Source: Tiliqua scincoides
Taxonomy: Eukaryota; Chordata; Lepidosauria; Squamata; Scincidae
Assembly: GCF_035046505.1 (NCBI RefSeq)
Contig: NC_089830.1
Coordinates: 23,600,284-23,664,283, forward strand
Length of the DNA stretch: 64,000 bases
Direction: 5' to 3'
The notes below the pieces were generated by a model that was not told where the DNA came from, ran no database searches, and worked only from the letters and a program-made list of their open reading frames with translations. The number at the start of each line of letters is the position of its first letter. The first letter of the stretch is position 1. Position numbers and translations under genes: made by a program. This document shows, piece by piece, positions 1-10,310 of the stretch.

Positions 1-287
1 CCCATTCTTTTCAATATTTTATTTTTAATGTATTATTGATGCTGCCATGGGATGTGACTACATTGGGGGAGATAAGTGCTTTTAACAAGCTACTATGTAT
101 ATTCTTTTAACAATGATAGTCAGTGGGACTTACTCCTGGGTAAGCATGGTAGGATTTCAGTCTAGGATTGTTAACAATTGCCCTGCTTTATGATGTCACT
201 TCCGGTCATGACATCACTTCTGGCGGGTCCTGACAGATTCTCATTCTAAAAAGTGGGTCCCAGTGCTAAGTGTGTGAGAACCACTGA
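1..287. repeat. End of a short interspersed repeat (hAT-like MITE family)
   Basis: The stretch ends in GAGAACCACTG and carries the repeated phrase GATGTCACTTCC / CATGACATCACTTC followed by a GGGTCCTGACAGATT block. The same phrases in the same order occur at 14041-14176 and 56617-56985, so this is a dispersed family. The left end is outside the window. Assignment to hAT rests only on the CAGTGGTTCTC-like terminus. Confidence 0.45.
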
Positions 288-744
288 TTTAGAGGGATGT
301 GATGCTATCTGTAGGGGCCTTCCCCTGGAGGGGCCTGGAACAGGCTTGTTCCTCCCCAGGGAGGCCTCAGATTGGCTGGAGGGAGAGGGGGTTCCAGCAC
401 CCTTGTCCTCCTCCCTAGCAGAGCTGCCAAACCTGGCCTAGGAGCAGAAGCTGTTGACCTCACAGCTCCCTGCTTCACACTGACTGCCTCTCATCCCTGG
501 CCTCCCTGTTTTATGGAGCAAGCCTGCCCCCTTTGGCCCCTCCCCTTCCTCCAGGTGGGGCAGAAAAGGCCTTTCCTGTTCCTGGCTTGTTTCCTTCTGT
601 GTTCCTTGTTTGCCCTGCCAGCCCCTTCTGGCTGCTTGAGGTGAGCCAACCCGCTTTGCCCCCTTTGGGGGCAGTGAAGCCTCCCCACCCTGGGCAGGGG
701 GTGCCTGCTCCCAGGTAAGTCGGGGGTCAGGGCATCTGGGAGGA
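288..744. other. Intergenic, no gene recognised
   Basis: GC-rich sequence with overlapping short open frames on both strands. No domain, splice-supported exon or repeat family was recognised. Confidence 0.5.
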
Positions 745-1400
745 GCCCCGACACTATCCCTGACTCATATTGGCCTAAATCCAACTGGAGTTCGGGAGGG
801 CAAAGCCTTCTGCAGAAAGGCATCAGAATCTGTGCTGAAGTCCATCTTAGAGAGCAATCCTTTGCATGTCTACAAAGACGATTGGCCCATTCAGTTACAT
901 GAGACTTTTTCCTGTTGATTGCAGCCTTAGAGGATTAGTAGGCACACTGGGGAGCTTAATAGAAATGCAACATCACACTTTGTAAGGCACACAATCCAGC
1001 AGAGGTGTACACAGAAATATAGACTCTTTTCACTGCTTATAGTCCTACAGTTATATCTCTGTTTTCTGCATGACATAAATGGCTACTAACAATCTGTGCT
1101 GTCGAGTGTCCTCATTTTGGATGTGTGTAAACCAAATAAATCAAGTGTTTGATAAACCATTGCAACTGGTGGTCACTGTTTTCTCCTTCTGGGCCCAAAA
1201 AGATCCTGCAAACTAGTCTTTCTATTGAAAGACCCTCTGCAAGATGCTGAGTTGGGGGATGGAATGAGACATCGGTCTCAACTGGGCCAAGAGCAAAGGT
1301 GAAGAACTTCAAGCCTGAAAGATCCCTGGGCCTTCTCATCAACTTCTCAGTGGGTCCTGATGGAAAAATTCTATAATGGGTCACAAACTCCCCTAAAGGA
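745..1400 (+). repeat. Old diverged copy of the IRG duplicon 3' flank
   Basis: This segment aligns by eye to the downstream part of the recent duplicons (about 26000-27000 in the first). Shared blocks include GAGTGTCCTCAT followed by TTGGATGTGTG, AAAAAGATCCTGC, AAGCTGCTGAGTT-like text and the CTAAAGGAGACC end. It is clearly more diverged than the three recent copies. It lacks the solo LTR present at the matching place in those copies and has a single GTCTA there (about 870), so it preserves an empty insertion site. It suggests another IRG unit lies or lay just upstream of the window. Confidence 0.65.
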
Positions 1401-1450
1401 GACCCACTTAGCCCCCACTGTCAGAATTCCCTTGTGATCTCCAGCTACAA

Positions 1451-1600
1451 CAGGGGTGGGCAAACATTTTGGCAGGAGGGCCACATCATCTCTCTCACAC
1501 TGTGTCGGGGGCCAGGGGGAAAAAAAAGAATTAATATACATTTCAAATTTGAATAAATTTACATAAATTAATACATTGGAGACAGAACTTATATGAATGG
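1451..1600 (-). mobile_element. Partial hAT-type MITE, same family as 9458-9919
   Basis: CAGGGGTGGGCAAAC followed by TTTTGGCAGGAGGGCCACAT is the reverse complement of the right end of the elements at 9458-9919 and 57973-58429. Similarity fades after the TTATATGAATGGATGAA block, so the copy is truncated. Confidence 0.6.
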
Positions 1601-2149
1601 ATGAATTTTACTTCGCTTTTTTATAATACACATGAGAACGATAATGAAAACAGGCACTCTCCTCCCCCCTTCCAGAACAGAAAGCACAGATTGAGCATAA
1701 GTTTATGAGAGGCAAGAAAAAACATGGAAGACTTAGGAATTTGATTTCAGCAGAAATGGCAAACCTGACCCATGGATCTGATGGCCACACTCCCCCCCCC
1801 CCACAGAACATAAAGAAGACTGAGACATAACTGCATCTAGTTGGCATCCTTCAGTCACGGAAGACTATGGTATTGCGCTCTGAATGGTGGTTCTGGAACA
1901 GAGTGTCCTCTCCAGTGCGCAAAGCCTGGGTAGAGTAGGTATGGATGATAGGCTGTTACCCATGCAGCAAATCCCCCTCTCCATGTCGCTGAAATGGTCC
2001 AATGGAAAGGCAGAGGCCAATACGGTTGGTTCCAGCGGCGTCGCAGGAGTTGCCAGAACGTGACTGTGTTCAGCCATGAACTGCCTCTGGGACTCCGGCT
2101 CCTGATTTTTCCTTGAGGTTGACTCCTGAAGCCTTTTCCATAACTGGAT
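1601..2149. other. Intergenic, no gene recognised
   Basis: Unique-looking sequence with short C and G runs. No coding or RNA feature is supported. Confidence 0.4.
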
Positions 2150-2455
2150 ATACAGGAATTTTTAATATTTTCCTGTATATATTAATATTAAATAAATATT
2201 AATATTAAAATATTTAATATAATATTTTAAAATATTTATAATATTAATAATATTTATTAATAATAAAATATATTAATATAGTCTAATATATTTTAATATT
2301 ATTAAATTATTATATTTTAATATAATAAAATATATTAAAATATAATAATTATTTAATATTCATAATATTAAAAATATTTAATATAAATATTAAAAATATT
2401 AATATGTAATATTAAATTAATATTTAAATATATTAATATTTTAAAAACATCAGGA
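2150..2455. repeat. AT-rich low-complexity tract (TAATATT-like)
   Basis: About 300 bases composed almost only of A and T in degenerate TAATATT / AAATATT words, flanked on both sides by the phrase CAGGAATTTTTAATATTTTC (at about 2152 and 2451). The flanking direct repeat suggests slippage expansion within an older AT-rich core. Confidence 0.85.
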
Positions 2456-3078
2456 ATTTTTAATATTTTCCAAACAGAAAAGGGAGACCCAGAAGGAAGC
2501 CACGCTGCCCAAAGCCCCACCACACCAGAGACAGCAGAGTAAAAAGTAGAAAAGTAAAAGCAGATACATCTGGGATGAAAAGAGCATCAGCAAGTGACAA
2601 AATGGGAGGCACCAGGTGTTTTTAAACAGAAACAGAACCAAACCAGGAATGGGGGGTAGGGAGTGGGAATAACAGCAGGAAAAGGCAGTGATGCACATGG
2701 GGAGATCAGCAGAAAACAGCACTTGAGCAAAGGAGGTTGCAGGCAGCAAAGAAACCAACCACAGACTTGGACCAGGGCAGGTGCGTAGGGGGTGGGGAAA
2801 GCGCCCAGGAAGAGGCACTAAATGCAGCTGCTGGGCACCTGGTTCCTTTGCGTGGCCCCTTTTGGGGGGTGGTGGTGGTGGTGAAGCAAACTTGGTGAAG
2901 GCACATCCTTGACTGTATCAATTTGTGTCTCCATGTAGTTGGTACCTTCATTTACCTGCTCCCCCCCCAAGAGAAACCAAGCAAAGGAACCGTGTGCCAA
3001 GCAGCTGTGGAGCTGTCCACATGCCCCTAGCGATGCCATTTGCCAATACTGAAGGGAAAGTACAGAAGACCAAAGACC
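2456..3078. other. Intergenic, no gene recognised
   Basis: Contains a short GGT microsatellite near 2870 and otherwise unique sequence. The open frames on both strands are short and match no protein family I know. Confidence 0.4.
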
Positions 3079-3247
3079 AGGGTGACCAGATCCCACGGAG
3101 GACAGAGTGCTTCTGCCTTGTCTAGAAGAGGGAATTTGGGCAGGTGCAGCTTTTTAAACCCTTCCACGTTGAGCTGCACCTGCCCAAATTCCCTCTTCTA
3201 GACAATGGTTATGGCACTCTGTCCTCCATGAGATCTGGTCACCCTGC
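3079..3247. repeat. Long near-perfect inverted repeat (hairpin or fold-back element)
   Basis: Two arms of about 75 bases (3079-3153 and 3171-3247) are reverse complements with a few mismatches. Matching blocks are CAGGGTGACCAGATC, GGAGGACAGAGTGC and a long identical run from TGTCTAGAAGAGGG to AGGTGCAGCT. The spacer is about 17 bases. A transcript would fold into one long stem. It is either a fold-back DNA element or a local inverted duplication. Confidence 0.85.
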
Positions 3248-3688
3248 CAAAGACCTTTTGGCAACATCCATCCTTGAAAGCAGAGAATTTCTTCCTTGCT
3301 GTGCGTCCATGGAGTGCATTGTCCTTGCATGCCTTGTTGGAGAAAAGATGGCTAAGAGGTGATGTAACAACGGTCTGGAAATAATTCTCTTCTTCCACTG
3401 GAGGAAGCAAGGCACCTGCATCCTGTTACCCTCCCCTGCACTTGACATCCAGAGATAAGCAGTGTCTAAAACCCAGAGGTTGCACACAGCCATTATGACA
3501 TGTAACCCGTGATGGACCATTCTTCCAGTTTTGACCAGCCTACGGCGCCAAGAAAAATCTTTGAAAGCAGGATGGAGTTTCCATTCCACATCTTCGTATT
3601 ACCTTCTGGAAATGCTTGAGGATGTTTCATGTTCCCAGCCTCACCAGGGACTGGAAGCTTGCACATCAGTCAGCAGCACATCAGTGCA
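3248..3688. other. Intergenic, partly repeat-derived
   Basis: Holds phrases also seen near 19900-20090 (text around 'CAGAGGTTGCA', 'TTTTGACCAG', 'CTCACCAGGG CTGGAAGCTT'), so part of it is a relic of the CR1-tail-associated repeat found at the left edge of the duplicons. No gene is supported. Confidence 0.4.
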
Positions 3689-3866
3689 GGGCCCAATCCT
3701 ATCCATCTTTCCAGCACTGGTGCAGCCACAGTACAGTCCCGAAGTAAGAGAACAAATGTTCCCAAACCTTGAGGAGGCCTCTGTGATTGCCCCCCCCCAG
3801 TGGATGCAGTGCACACCCCATTGGCACAGCTGCATCGGCACTGGAAAATTGGATAGGATTGGGCCC
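3689..3866. mobile_element. Short palindromic-ended MITE
   Basis: Begins GGGCCCAATCCTATCCATCT and ends with its reverse complement, AATTGGATAGGATTGGGCCC. It is 178 bp with terminal inverted repeats of about 25 bases continuing into CCAGCACTGG / GCACTGGAAA. It has no coding capacity. Related termini occur at 50813, 61298 and 61855. The superfamily is not determined. Confidence 0.7.
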
Positions 3867-3949
3867 TCAATCCCCTCTGCCAGGGCGGCGGCCCTGCATG
3901 AGCTCAACTAGATCTTGCTGGCAAATTTCTGCTGCAGGAGGTTTCCTGG

Positions 3950-4330
3950 GGATAAGGAGACATTTTTCCCTACCCAGGGGTAATGAGTGGGAAAACAGTG
4001 GATTTTTGCAGCGTTCCACAGGACAAATCCTGCTATTTAAGAACTTAGAATTAAGGACTTGGTTCACTGCACAATAACTTCTCCTTCCGGAACATTCTCC
4101 TCCCCCAGTTCTGCGATGGATGAACCAGAGAAGGTTCTTAGCTGGGACTTTCTGATAGAGCTACTTTTATTTTGTTAGAGACTGGAGGCTCTTTCTAAGG
4201 GAGATTTGTCAGGAACGGGGAGGGAAAAGCACCCTGTGAAACAGGCAGCCAACTAACCAGATTGTCGGTTCAGAGGTTACACCCTTCAGCTCCCCATGCA
4301 AGCTGGCCCTGAGCAGAAGTATTTTCTAGG
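3950..4330 (+). promoter_or_regulatory. Diverged promoter and leader exon of the broken IRG
   Basis: Aligns to the promoter-leader block of the recent duplicons (20640-20996 and 22240-22287). It shares GTTCACTGCACA, the CATTCTCCT block, GCCAACTAACC/GACTG, GGTTCAGAGGTT and the end TTTTCTAG|GTAAGGAG, a good splice donor with the GT at 4330. Where the intact copies have the ISRE core TTTCGCTTTC this copy reads TTTTATTTTG, and where they have the GAS core TTCCATGAA it reads TTCCACAGG. This copy has therefore probably lost interferon control. A 3.5-kb intron would lead to the acceptor at 7797. Confidence 0.6.
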
Positions 4331-4755
4331 TAAGGAGAAAGAGGAAATTCTGACAAGGGAAAGGGACTCCTTGAGTGTTTGACCCAATGCTCTTGTCCCC
4401 ATACTATTCTGTTGCTAACAGTCCAATCCTAACTAACCATCCCCCTGCCACCAGTGCAGTTGGACCAACAGAGCATGTGCTGCATCCCGTGGGGGGGTAG
4501 TTATAAGGGACTGCTCAGGGTAATGTTCCCTTGCCCTTTGGCATCCTCTGATACCCCAGTCACTCATTGGTTCTGTGCCAGCCATTTTGCCGAGGGGTGT
4601 AAGGGAGTAAGGAGGGTAAGGGAGAAAAAAGGGGAGAGGCACAGGGAATGGATTCTGGGGCACACCAGTGCCACCAAGTACACCCCTCCCTCCCCATTCC
4701 ACCTCCTCCCTGTCCCCATCCTGCCCAGACACACCACCATTCCTTCCCCCTAACC
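4331..4755. other. Non-coding, presumed intron of the broken IRG
   Basis: Contains 'GTCCAATCCTAACTAACC' and other MITE-like text also seen near 22500. No ORF is supported. Confidence 0.4.
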
Positions 4756-5300
4756 CAGGGGTTGGCAACCTGCGGTTCTAGAGCCGCATGCGGCTCTTTC
4801 AGCTGTCTGCTGCAGCTCCTCCAGGTGAAAGTGGCAAAGAATGTGACAGGAGGCACCTGAGCTGGGAGGGCAGGCTGCTTCCCTCCGCCCCCTGAGCTCA
4901 CTGCCCTCCTCTCCCTTCACGCCTACCTGCCCCGCATTGGTTTCCCTTTTCAATTTTGCGGCTCTGCAGGCTTAAGGACCCTGTTTTTCCCTTCCCCAAC
5001 TCTCCAGCAGGCTCAGCCAATCAGCATCCAGCAGGCTTCTGGCTTTTTTGGTTGGAATGGCTCAGGGCCCTTCACTGGCTGACCACCAGCCAATCCTGAG
5101 CCGCCTTCCTCCTCAGCCATTGCGAGCCCTTGCAGCCCGCCTTTCCCTGAGCAGGTCCCCACTCAGTGCAAGGAGAGGCTTTTCCTCCACAGCAGAGGAG
5201 ACATCCTGTGTGTCTACTCAGTAGTAAGCCCCATTACAGTGGATGAAGCTTGCTCCCAGGAAAGGGTGCCTGGGATTGCAGCCGTGGAGCCTGCTCCTAT

Positions 5301-6030
5301 GTAAGAACATAAGAACAGCCCCACTGGATCAGGCCATAGGCCCATCTAGTCCAGCTTCCTGTATCTCACAGCGGCCCACCAAATGCCCCAGGGAGCACAC
5401 CAGATAACAAGAGACCTCATCCTGATGCCCTCCCCTACATCTGGCATTCTGACTTAACCCATTCCTAAAATCAGGAGGTTGCGCATACACATCATGGCTT
5501 GTACCCCGTAATGGATTTTTCCTCCAGAAACTTGTCCAATCCCCTTTTAAAGGCGTCTAGGCTAGACGCCAGCACCACATCCTGTGGCCAGGAGTTCCAC
5601 AGACCGACCACACGCTGAGTAAAGAAATATTTTCTTTTGTCTGTCCTAACCCGCCCAACACTCAATTTTAGTGGATGTCCCCTGGTTCTGGTATTATGTG
5701 AGAGTGTAAAGAGCATCTCCCTATCCACTCTGTCCATCCCCTGCATAATTTTGTATGTCTCAATCATGTCCCCCCTCAGGCTCACTTTTCTAGGCTGAAG
5801 AGGCCCAAACGCCATAGCCTTTCCTCATAAGGAAGGTGCCCCAGCCCAGTAATCATCTTAGTCGCTCTCTATTGCACCTTTTCCATTTCCACTATGTCTT
5901 TTTTGAGATGCGGCAACCAGAACTGGACACAATACTCCAGGTGTGGCCTTACCATAGATTTGTACAATGGCATTATAATACTAGCCGTTTTGTTCTCAAT
6001 ACCCTTCCTAATGATCCCAAGCATAGAATA
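5301..6030 (-). mobile_element. CR1/L2-type LINE 3' end
   Basis: Read on the minus strand, an open frame at 5815-5492 encodes the end of a non-LTR reverse-transcriptase polyprotein, with RGDMIETYKIMQG, RTRGHPLKL and FFTQRVVGLWNSWP, the signature C-terminus of CR1/L2 ORF2. The minus-strand 3' end is ATGTTCTTATGTTCTTAC, an octamer-type tail like those of CR1 elements. The fragment is 5'-truncated, as is usual for LINEs. It sits between two copies of the hAT element's internal repeat. Confidence 0.85.
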
Positions 6031-6482
6031 TGTGTGTCTACTCAGTTGTAAGCCCCATTACAGAGGACGAAGCTTACTCCCAGGAAAGGGTGCCTGGGAT
6101 GGCAGCCTTGAAGCCTGCTCAAGGCCAAGTGCAAGGACGGGTGAGTGGGAGCCCGGGCAGGTCTGTTCCAGAGTAAGCCCCAATGTAGTCCCTGGGCTAC
6201 TCCCAGGAAGGTGTGGAGGGCTGTATCCTCAGCCTCCTCCTGTGCAGGTCTACTCACAAGTAAGCCCCACTGTAGTCAGTGGGGCTTCCTCCCAGGAAGG
6301 TGTGGAGGGCTGCAGCCTCAGCCCCCTCCTATGCAGGTCTACTCACAAGTAGTCAGTGAGGCTTCCTCCCAGGAAAGTGTGGAGAGGACTGCAGCCTGAG
6401 AGCTCCAACCAACTTGTCTGCTCAGAAGTCCCATTGTAGTCAATGGGGCTTACTCCCAGAATAGTGTGGAGAGGGTTGCAGC
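6031..6482 (+). repeat. Imperfect ~90-bp tandem repeats inside the hAT element
   Basis: Five units here (and a sixth at about 5205-5290, beyond the LINE insertion) share TCTACTCA-AAGTAAGCCCC, AGTCAGTGGGGCTT, CTCCCAGGAA and GGGCTGCAGCC. Single diverged copies of the same phrase occur at about 120, 55243-55310 and 61570-61640, so the monomer also exists as a dispersed repeat. Confidence 0.75.
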
Positions 6483-6890
6483 CTGAGTGAGGGAGGGTGG
6501 GCAGGCAGGCAGGGCATTGAGGGAGGGTGGGCAGGCAGGCAGGGCATAAGCTGGTTGCCCCCACCTTCCTCCCCAGCTCTGGCTTCTTCTCTTCCCCACC
6601 TCTGGAGTCTGTGTCCTTTTTTACTTCCAGCAGGGTGCCTCTGGAAGGTGGGGGGAGTTCTTTAGTATCAATGTAAGATAAGCAGATGTCATAACCACCA
6701 TATGTATTGGAATCCTGGAAGATCTGGTGAGGAGGTAGATGTGGTGTCAGCAGTGGCCCCTTTAAGGGTAAGGCCTGGGCATCCAGCAGAGTGTGCTGCA
6801 CAGCTGCAGCCACTTGAAGGCAATAGGGCCCTCAGGGATATAAGGAGCTCCTGAGGAAGGGGGTGTGGGTTATAGAAGGAGTGCAGGTTG

Positions 6891-6979
6891 GATAGGATAG
6901 GATAGGATAGGATAGGATAGGATAGGATAGGATAGGATAGGATAGGATAGGATAGGATAGGATAGGATAGGATAGGATA
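6891..6979 (+). repeat. (GGATA)n microsatellite
   Basis: About 18 uninterrupted pentamer units, so recent or still active expansion and probable length polymorphism. Confidence 0.97.
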
Positions 6980-7822
6980 CTGATTTGACTGACTTTGGAA
7001 TATGATCTTGGACTGTGACTTGGCTTATTGACTTTGGACTCTGCCCTGGATACTCTGACTGTCTTTGTGACTAATGGACTGCTGGAGACACTGGAGTTTG
7101 GTGTGTGGCTGCTGTGCCCAAGACCTGCTGAGGACCCAGGGTCTGCTGTAGTGGTGGGAGGCTGCTGGCAAGAGAGAGGACCTCTGCAGATTTAACAGGC
7201 AAGTTACCCTGGAGGTGGGGTCCAGCAGGACTGCAGGGCAGAATCAGGGTCATTTGTTGGGGGAAAGAAAGGGAGCTAATTTGCTTAAAGTGGGCTTAAT
7301 TCTCCAGGCAGAGAATGGCCTTGGAATCAGGCAAAACACCATAGAGGAACAGGCGTCTGAAAACACAGAACAAGAACGTATGACAAAACTAACTAAAAGC
7401 TACAAGAGGGGGCTACATTATAAAAATGGGACCTATAAGAGCATAAAGGTGAAAAAAAAACTATATATGCAGTATTATCTTCATTTTAGGTGCCAAAAGG
7501 GTTTTGTGGCTCCTGAGGTTTTTTTCCCTCTGGAAAATGAGTCCAAATGGCTCTTTGAGTGTTTAAGGTTGCTGACCCCTGCACTAACCCATGCTGGGCT
7601 TACTTGCTTTCCTCTCTTCTCACTGTATGAAGTGCCATGTACCTACCTATCTGGTGCTATAATAATACTAACTGCCCAGTCCTGTGCTGCATACACAGGT
7701 GCTTGCCACCACTGCACCAGTGCTTGCCGCCACTAAGGTGCCATCAAGCACATAAAGTCTAAAAGCCCACAAACACAATGTTCCTTTCCTTTCTTAGATC
7801 AAGGGAAAGATCCCAAACCATC

Positions 7823-9310
7823 ATGGATAATCCTGCTATGAAACCAATGAGAGATTATTTTGATGGGATGAAGGCTGCTTTGGATCAAGCACTGCTACCG
7901 GAAGTGATAACCAAAAGCTATCAAAACATCAATTTATTTGAAAAGACCACCCTGGACATTGCCATCACAGGGGTGTCGGGCACCGGGAAGTCATCCCTTG
8001 TAAATGCCCTGCGAGGCCTGGATGACAATGATGATAAAAATAATGCAGCCAAGACTGACGTGATACAAGGGACATCACATCCCGAAATATATCCACATCC
8101 CTTATGGCCAAATGTCACCCTTTGGGTCCTACCAGGAATCGGGACCAAAGGCTTTCAAGCTGCAAGATATCTAAAGCAGGTACAATTTGACAAGTATGAT
8201 CTGTTCATCGTTCTTTCCTCCAGCCGTTTCACCGAGAATGATGCCAATTTGGCCCGTGAAATTCAGAAAAGGAAGAAGAAGTTTTACTTTGTGCATTCCA
8301 AAATAGATGTTGATCTGGGGAATGAGCGTCGGATAAAAGACTTCAGGCAGGAGACAACACTCAAGAAGATTAGGAACAATTGCTATATACGCACATTTGC
8401 AAAAGCCCAGGGTCTTTCTCATCTCCAGATGGGATTTGGACAAGTATGATTTTCCCTTCCTGGAAATGACCTTAGAAGAGGAATTGGATTTATCTGAAAA
8501 CACCCTTGACATTGCCATCGTAGGGGTGACGGGAGCTGGTAAGTCATCCCTTGTGAATGCCATGCGAGGCCTGGATGATGATGATTATAAAAATAATGCA
8601 GCCAAGACTGTTTTCCAAAATAGATATAGATCTGAGGAATGAATGCCTGAGAAGAGATTTCAGGGTGGAGAGAACCCTTGAGAAGGAATGATGGCTATCA
8701 ACAATTGAAACAGCCAAGAGTTTTTCTCATCTCCAGATGGAATTTGGACAATTATGACTTTCCCCTCCTGCAAATGACCTTAGAGGAGGAGGTGGATAGT
8801 CTCAAGAGTCAAGTCTTAATTCTGGCAATACCACCTGTCTCCAGAGAAATTCTGGAGCAGAAAAAGAAAACCATGAAAAAGGTTATATTGGTGCAGTCCC
8901 TGTTGTCTTTTGATCTTGAGGCCATTCAATTTCCAGGTCTCTCTTTTCCTTTTGACATTGCCATCCTGGTGAGAATCTTGAGGCCTTTCTGCAGGGTTTT
9001 CAGCTTGAATGAAGTCTCCCTCAGTAGAGTTGTAAAACTGGTGGGCAAACACGAAGATGTTCTGAGTTCTGCTATCCACAAGTCCCCCATGGCCAGTGAG
9101 TTCACCCCAGAATTTGTATTCCGTCTTTTGTGAAAGTCATTGGTCTATTCAACACTGATGGGGCTGGAGTTTGCTCTTGATTTTGTGCCTGGACTGAGCT
9201 CTATAACTGGTGGAGGACTTTCATTCACAACCACATTCATGATGCTGGAGGATTTTTTGAATGATGTCATAGAAGACACCAAGAGCATCCTTGCTAAAGT
9301 TTCTGAGTGA
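7823..9310 (+). pseudogene. Broken double-G-domain immunity-related GTPase (IRG)
   Basis: Homologous along its whole length to the three intact 579-residue IRGs. A splice acceptor (TTTCTTAG, exon from 7798) precedes ATGG at 7823, as in the intact genes. The first GTPase domain reads open to about 8390, with P-loop GVSGTGKS at about 7974 and an SKID G4 motif. A frameshift near 8390-8400 then moves PRVFLISRWDLDKYDFP into another frame. That frame runs directly into a second P-loop, GVTGAGKS, so the fused architecture was already present. After AAKT about 80 codons of the second domain, including its DLPG motif, are deleted. The helical domain reads from about 8690 in a further frame and is cut by a TGA at 9131-9133. 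Homology continues to the usual end LAKVSE. A working protein is excluded, though a truncated first-domain product cannot be ruled out. Confidence 0.92.
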
Positions 9311-9457
9311 GCATGAGGAGCCCAAAGTCAAGATCCAAGCCAGCCATTGGGAAAGGGAGAAGTTGCCTGGATGCATTATACCCTGCACCAAAACGGATGC
9401 AGCAGAAAACACTGGATTTCAATTCCTGTTATTCTTTATTCTGATTTTCCTTTAGAC

Positions 9458-9919
9458 CAGGGGTGCCCAAACCCTGGCCCTGGGGCCACTTGCGGCCCTC
9501 GAGGACTCCCAATGCAGCCCTCGGGGAGCCCCCAGTCTCCAATGAGCCACTGGCCCTCCTGAAATTAGTTGGAGCCCGTACTGGCCGGATGCAACTGCTT
9601 TTAGTGTGAGGGCAACTGTTTGACCTCTCGCGTGAGCTGTGGGACGAGGGCTTCCTCCACTGCTTGCTGTTTTATGTCTGTGATGCAGCAGTGGCAGTGA
9701 AGGAGAGGTTGGCCTTGCTTTGTGCAAGGCCTTTTATAGGCCTTGAGCTACTGTAAGACCTTCATTCATTCATATAAGTTCCATCTCTAATATATTCATT
9801 TATGTTAATTTATTCAAATTTGAAATGTAAATTAATCCTTTCTTTCCCTGGCCCCCGACTGGCCCCCCAGTGTCAGAGAGATGATGTGGCCCTCCTGCCA
9901 AAAACTTTGGACACCCCTG
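9458..9919. mobile_element. hAT-type MITE with perfect 8-bp target duplication
   Basis: 462 bp, from CAGGGGTGCCCAAAC to CTTTGGACACCCCTG, flanked on both sides by CTTTAGAC. There is no ORF. The same family inserted at a nearly identical target at 57973-58429 and is partly present at 1451-1600. Confidence 0.92.
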
Positions 9920-9927
9920 CTTTAGAC

Positions 9928-10310
9928 TAATAAATGGTCTAAACCATAAAACTTGAGCATTCGGGTTGCAAGTGCAGTCAATGCATCTCTGGCTACTTGT
10001 AGATAAAGGCTTTTTCTGGGGTTCAGGCATGCTGATTAAATGCACCTGACAGTCAACAGCCGCATGAGTTCTGTGAGTCTGGTCCCTGCTTGTCCCAAGC
10101 AGAGATGCTGACCCCCCTTTTCTTGAAATCACAATGTCCCTACCCAAAATGGAAATGAGAGATGGGCGATAGCAGGAAGCAGGAAGCACCAGTGATGGTC
10201 TTCATTTTGCTATGGATTGGATTCCTGTCGGCTGCTCTGGCTTCCTTGTGACAAAGAGCAGGGCATTCGTATTTCAAAAATAAAATAAAATCTACAAAAC
10301 AGGGCAGGGC
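9928..10310 (+). repeat. Diverged copy of the IRG 3' flank
   Basis: Aligns with 25040-25430 behind the first intact double-G IRG: GAGCATT-GGGTT, TAAAGGCTTTTTCTGGGGTTC, AATTAAATGCACCT, TTTTCTTGAAATCACAAT, AAATAAAATAAAATCT. So the older duplication that produced the broken IRG included its downstream DNA. The A-rich end carries AATAAA words that could be the polyadenylation site of these genes. Confidence 0.7.

Larger units (their letters stand above)
4756..7581. mobile_element. hAT-superfamily non-autonomous DNA transposon, 2.8 kb, with nested insertions
   Basis: Termini are CAGGGGTTGGCAACCT on the left and AGGTTGCTGACCCCTG on the right, which are inverted repeats matching at 14 of 16 positions. 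They are bounded by CCCTAACC and CACTAACC, an 8-bp target duplication with one mismatch. Eight-base duplications and CAGGGG ends are typical of hAT elements. No transposase is visible. Inside lie a minus-strand CR1 LINE fragment (about 5301-6030), a run of about 90-bp tandem repeats (6031-6482) and a GGATA microsatellite, which account for much of the length. Confidence 0.8.

Noticed and set aside
5492-5815. 107-codon minus frame as a host gene
   Set aside because: It is the C-terminus of a CR1/L2 LINE polyprotein.
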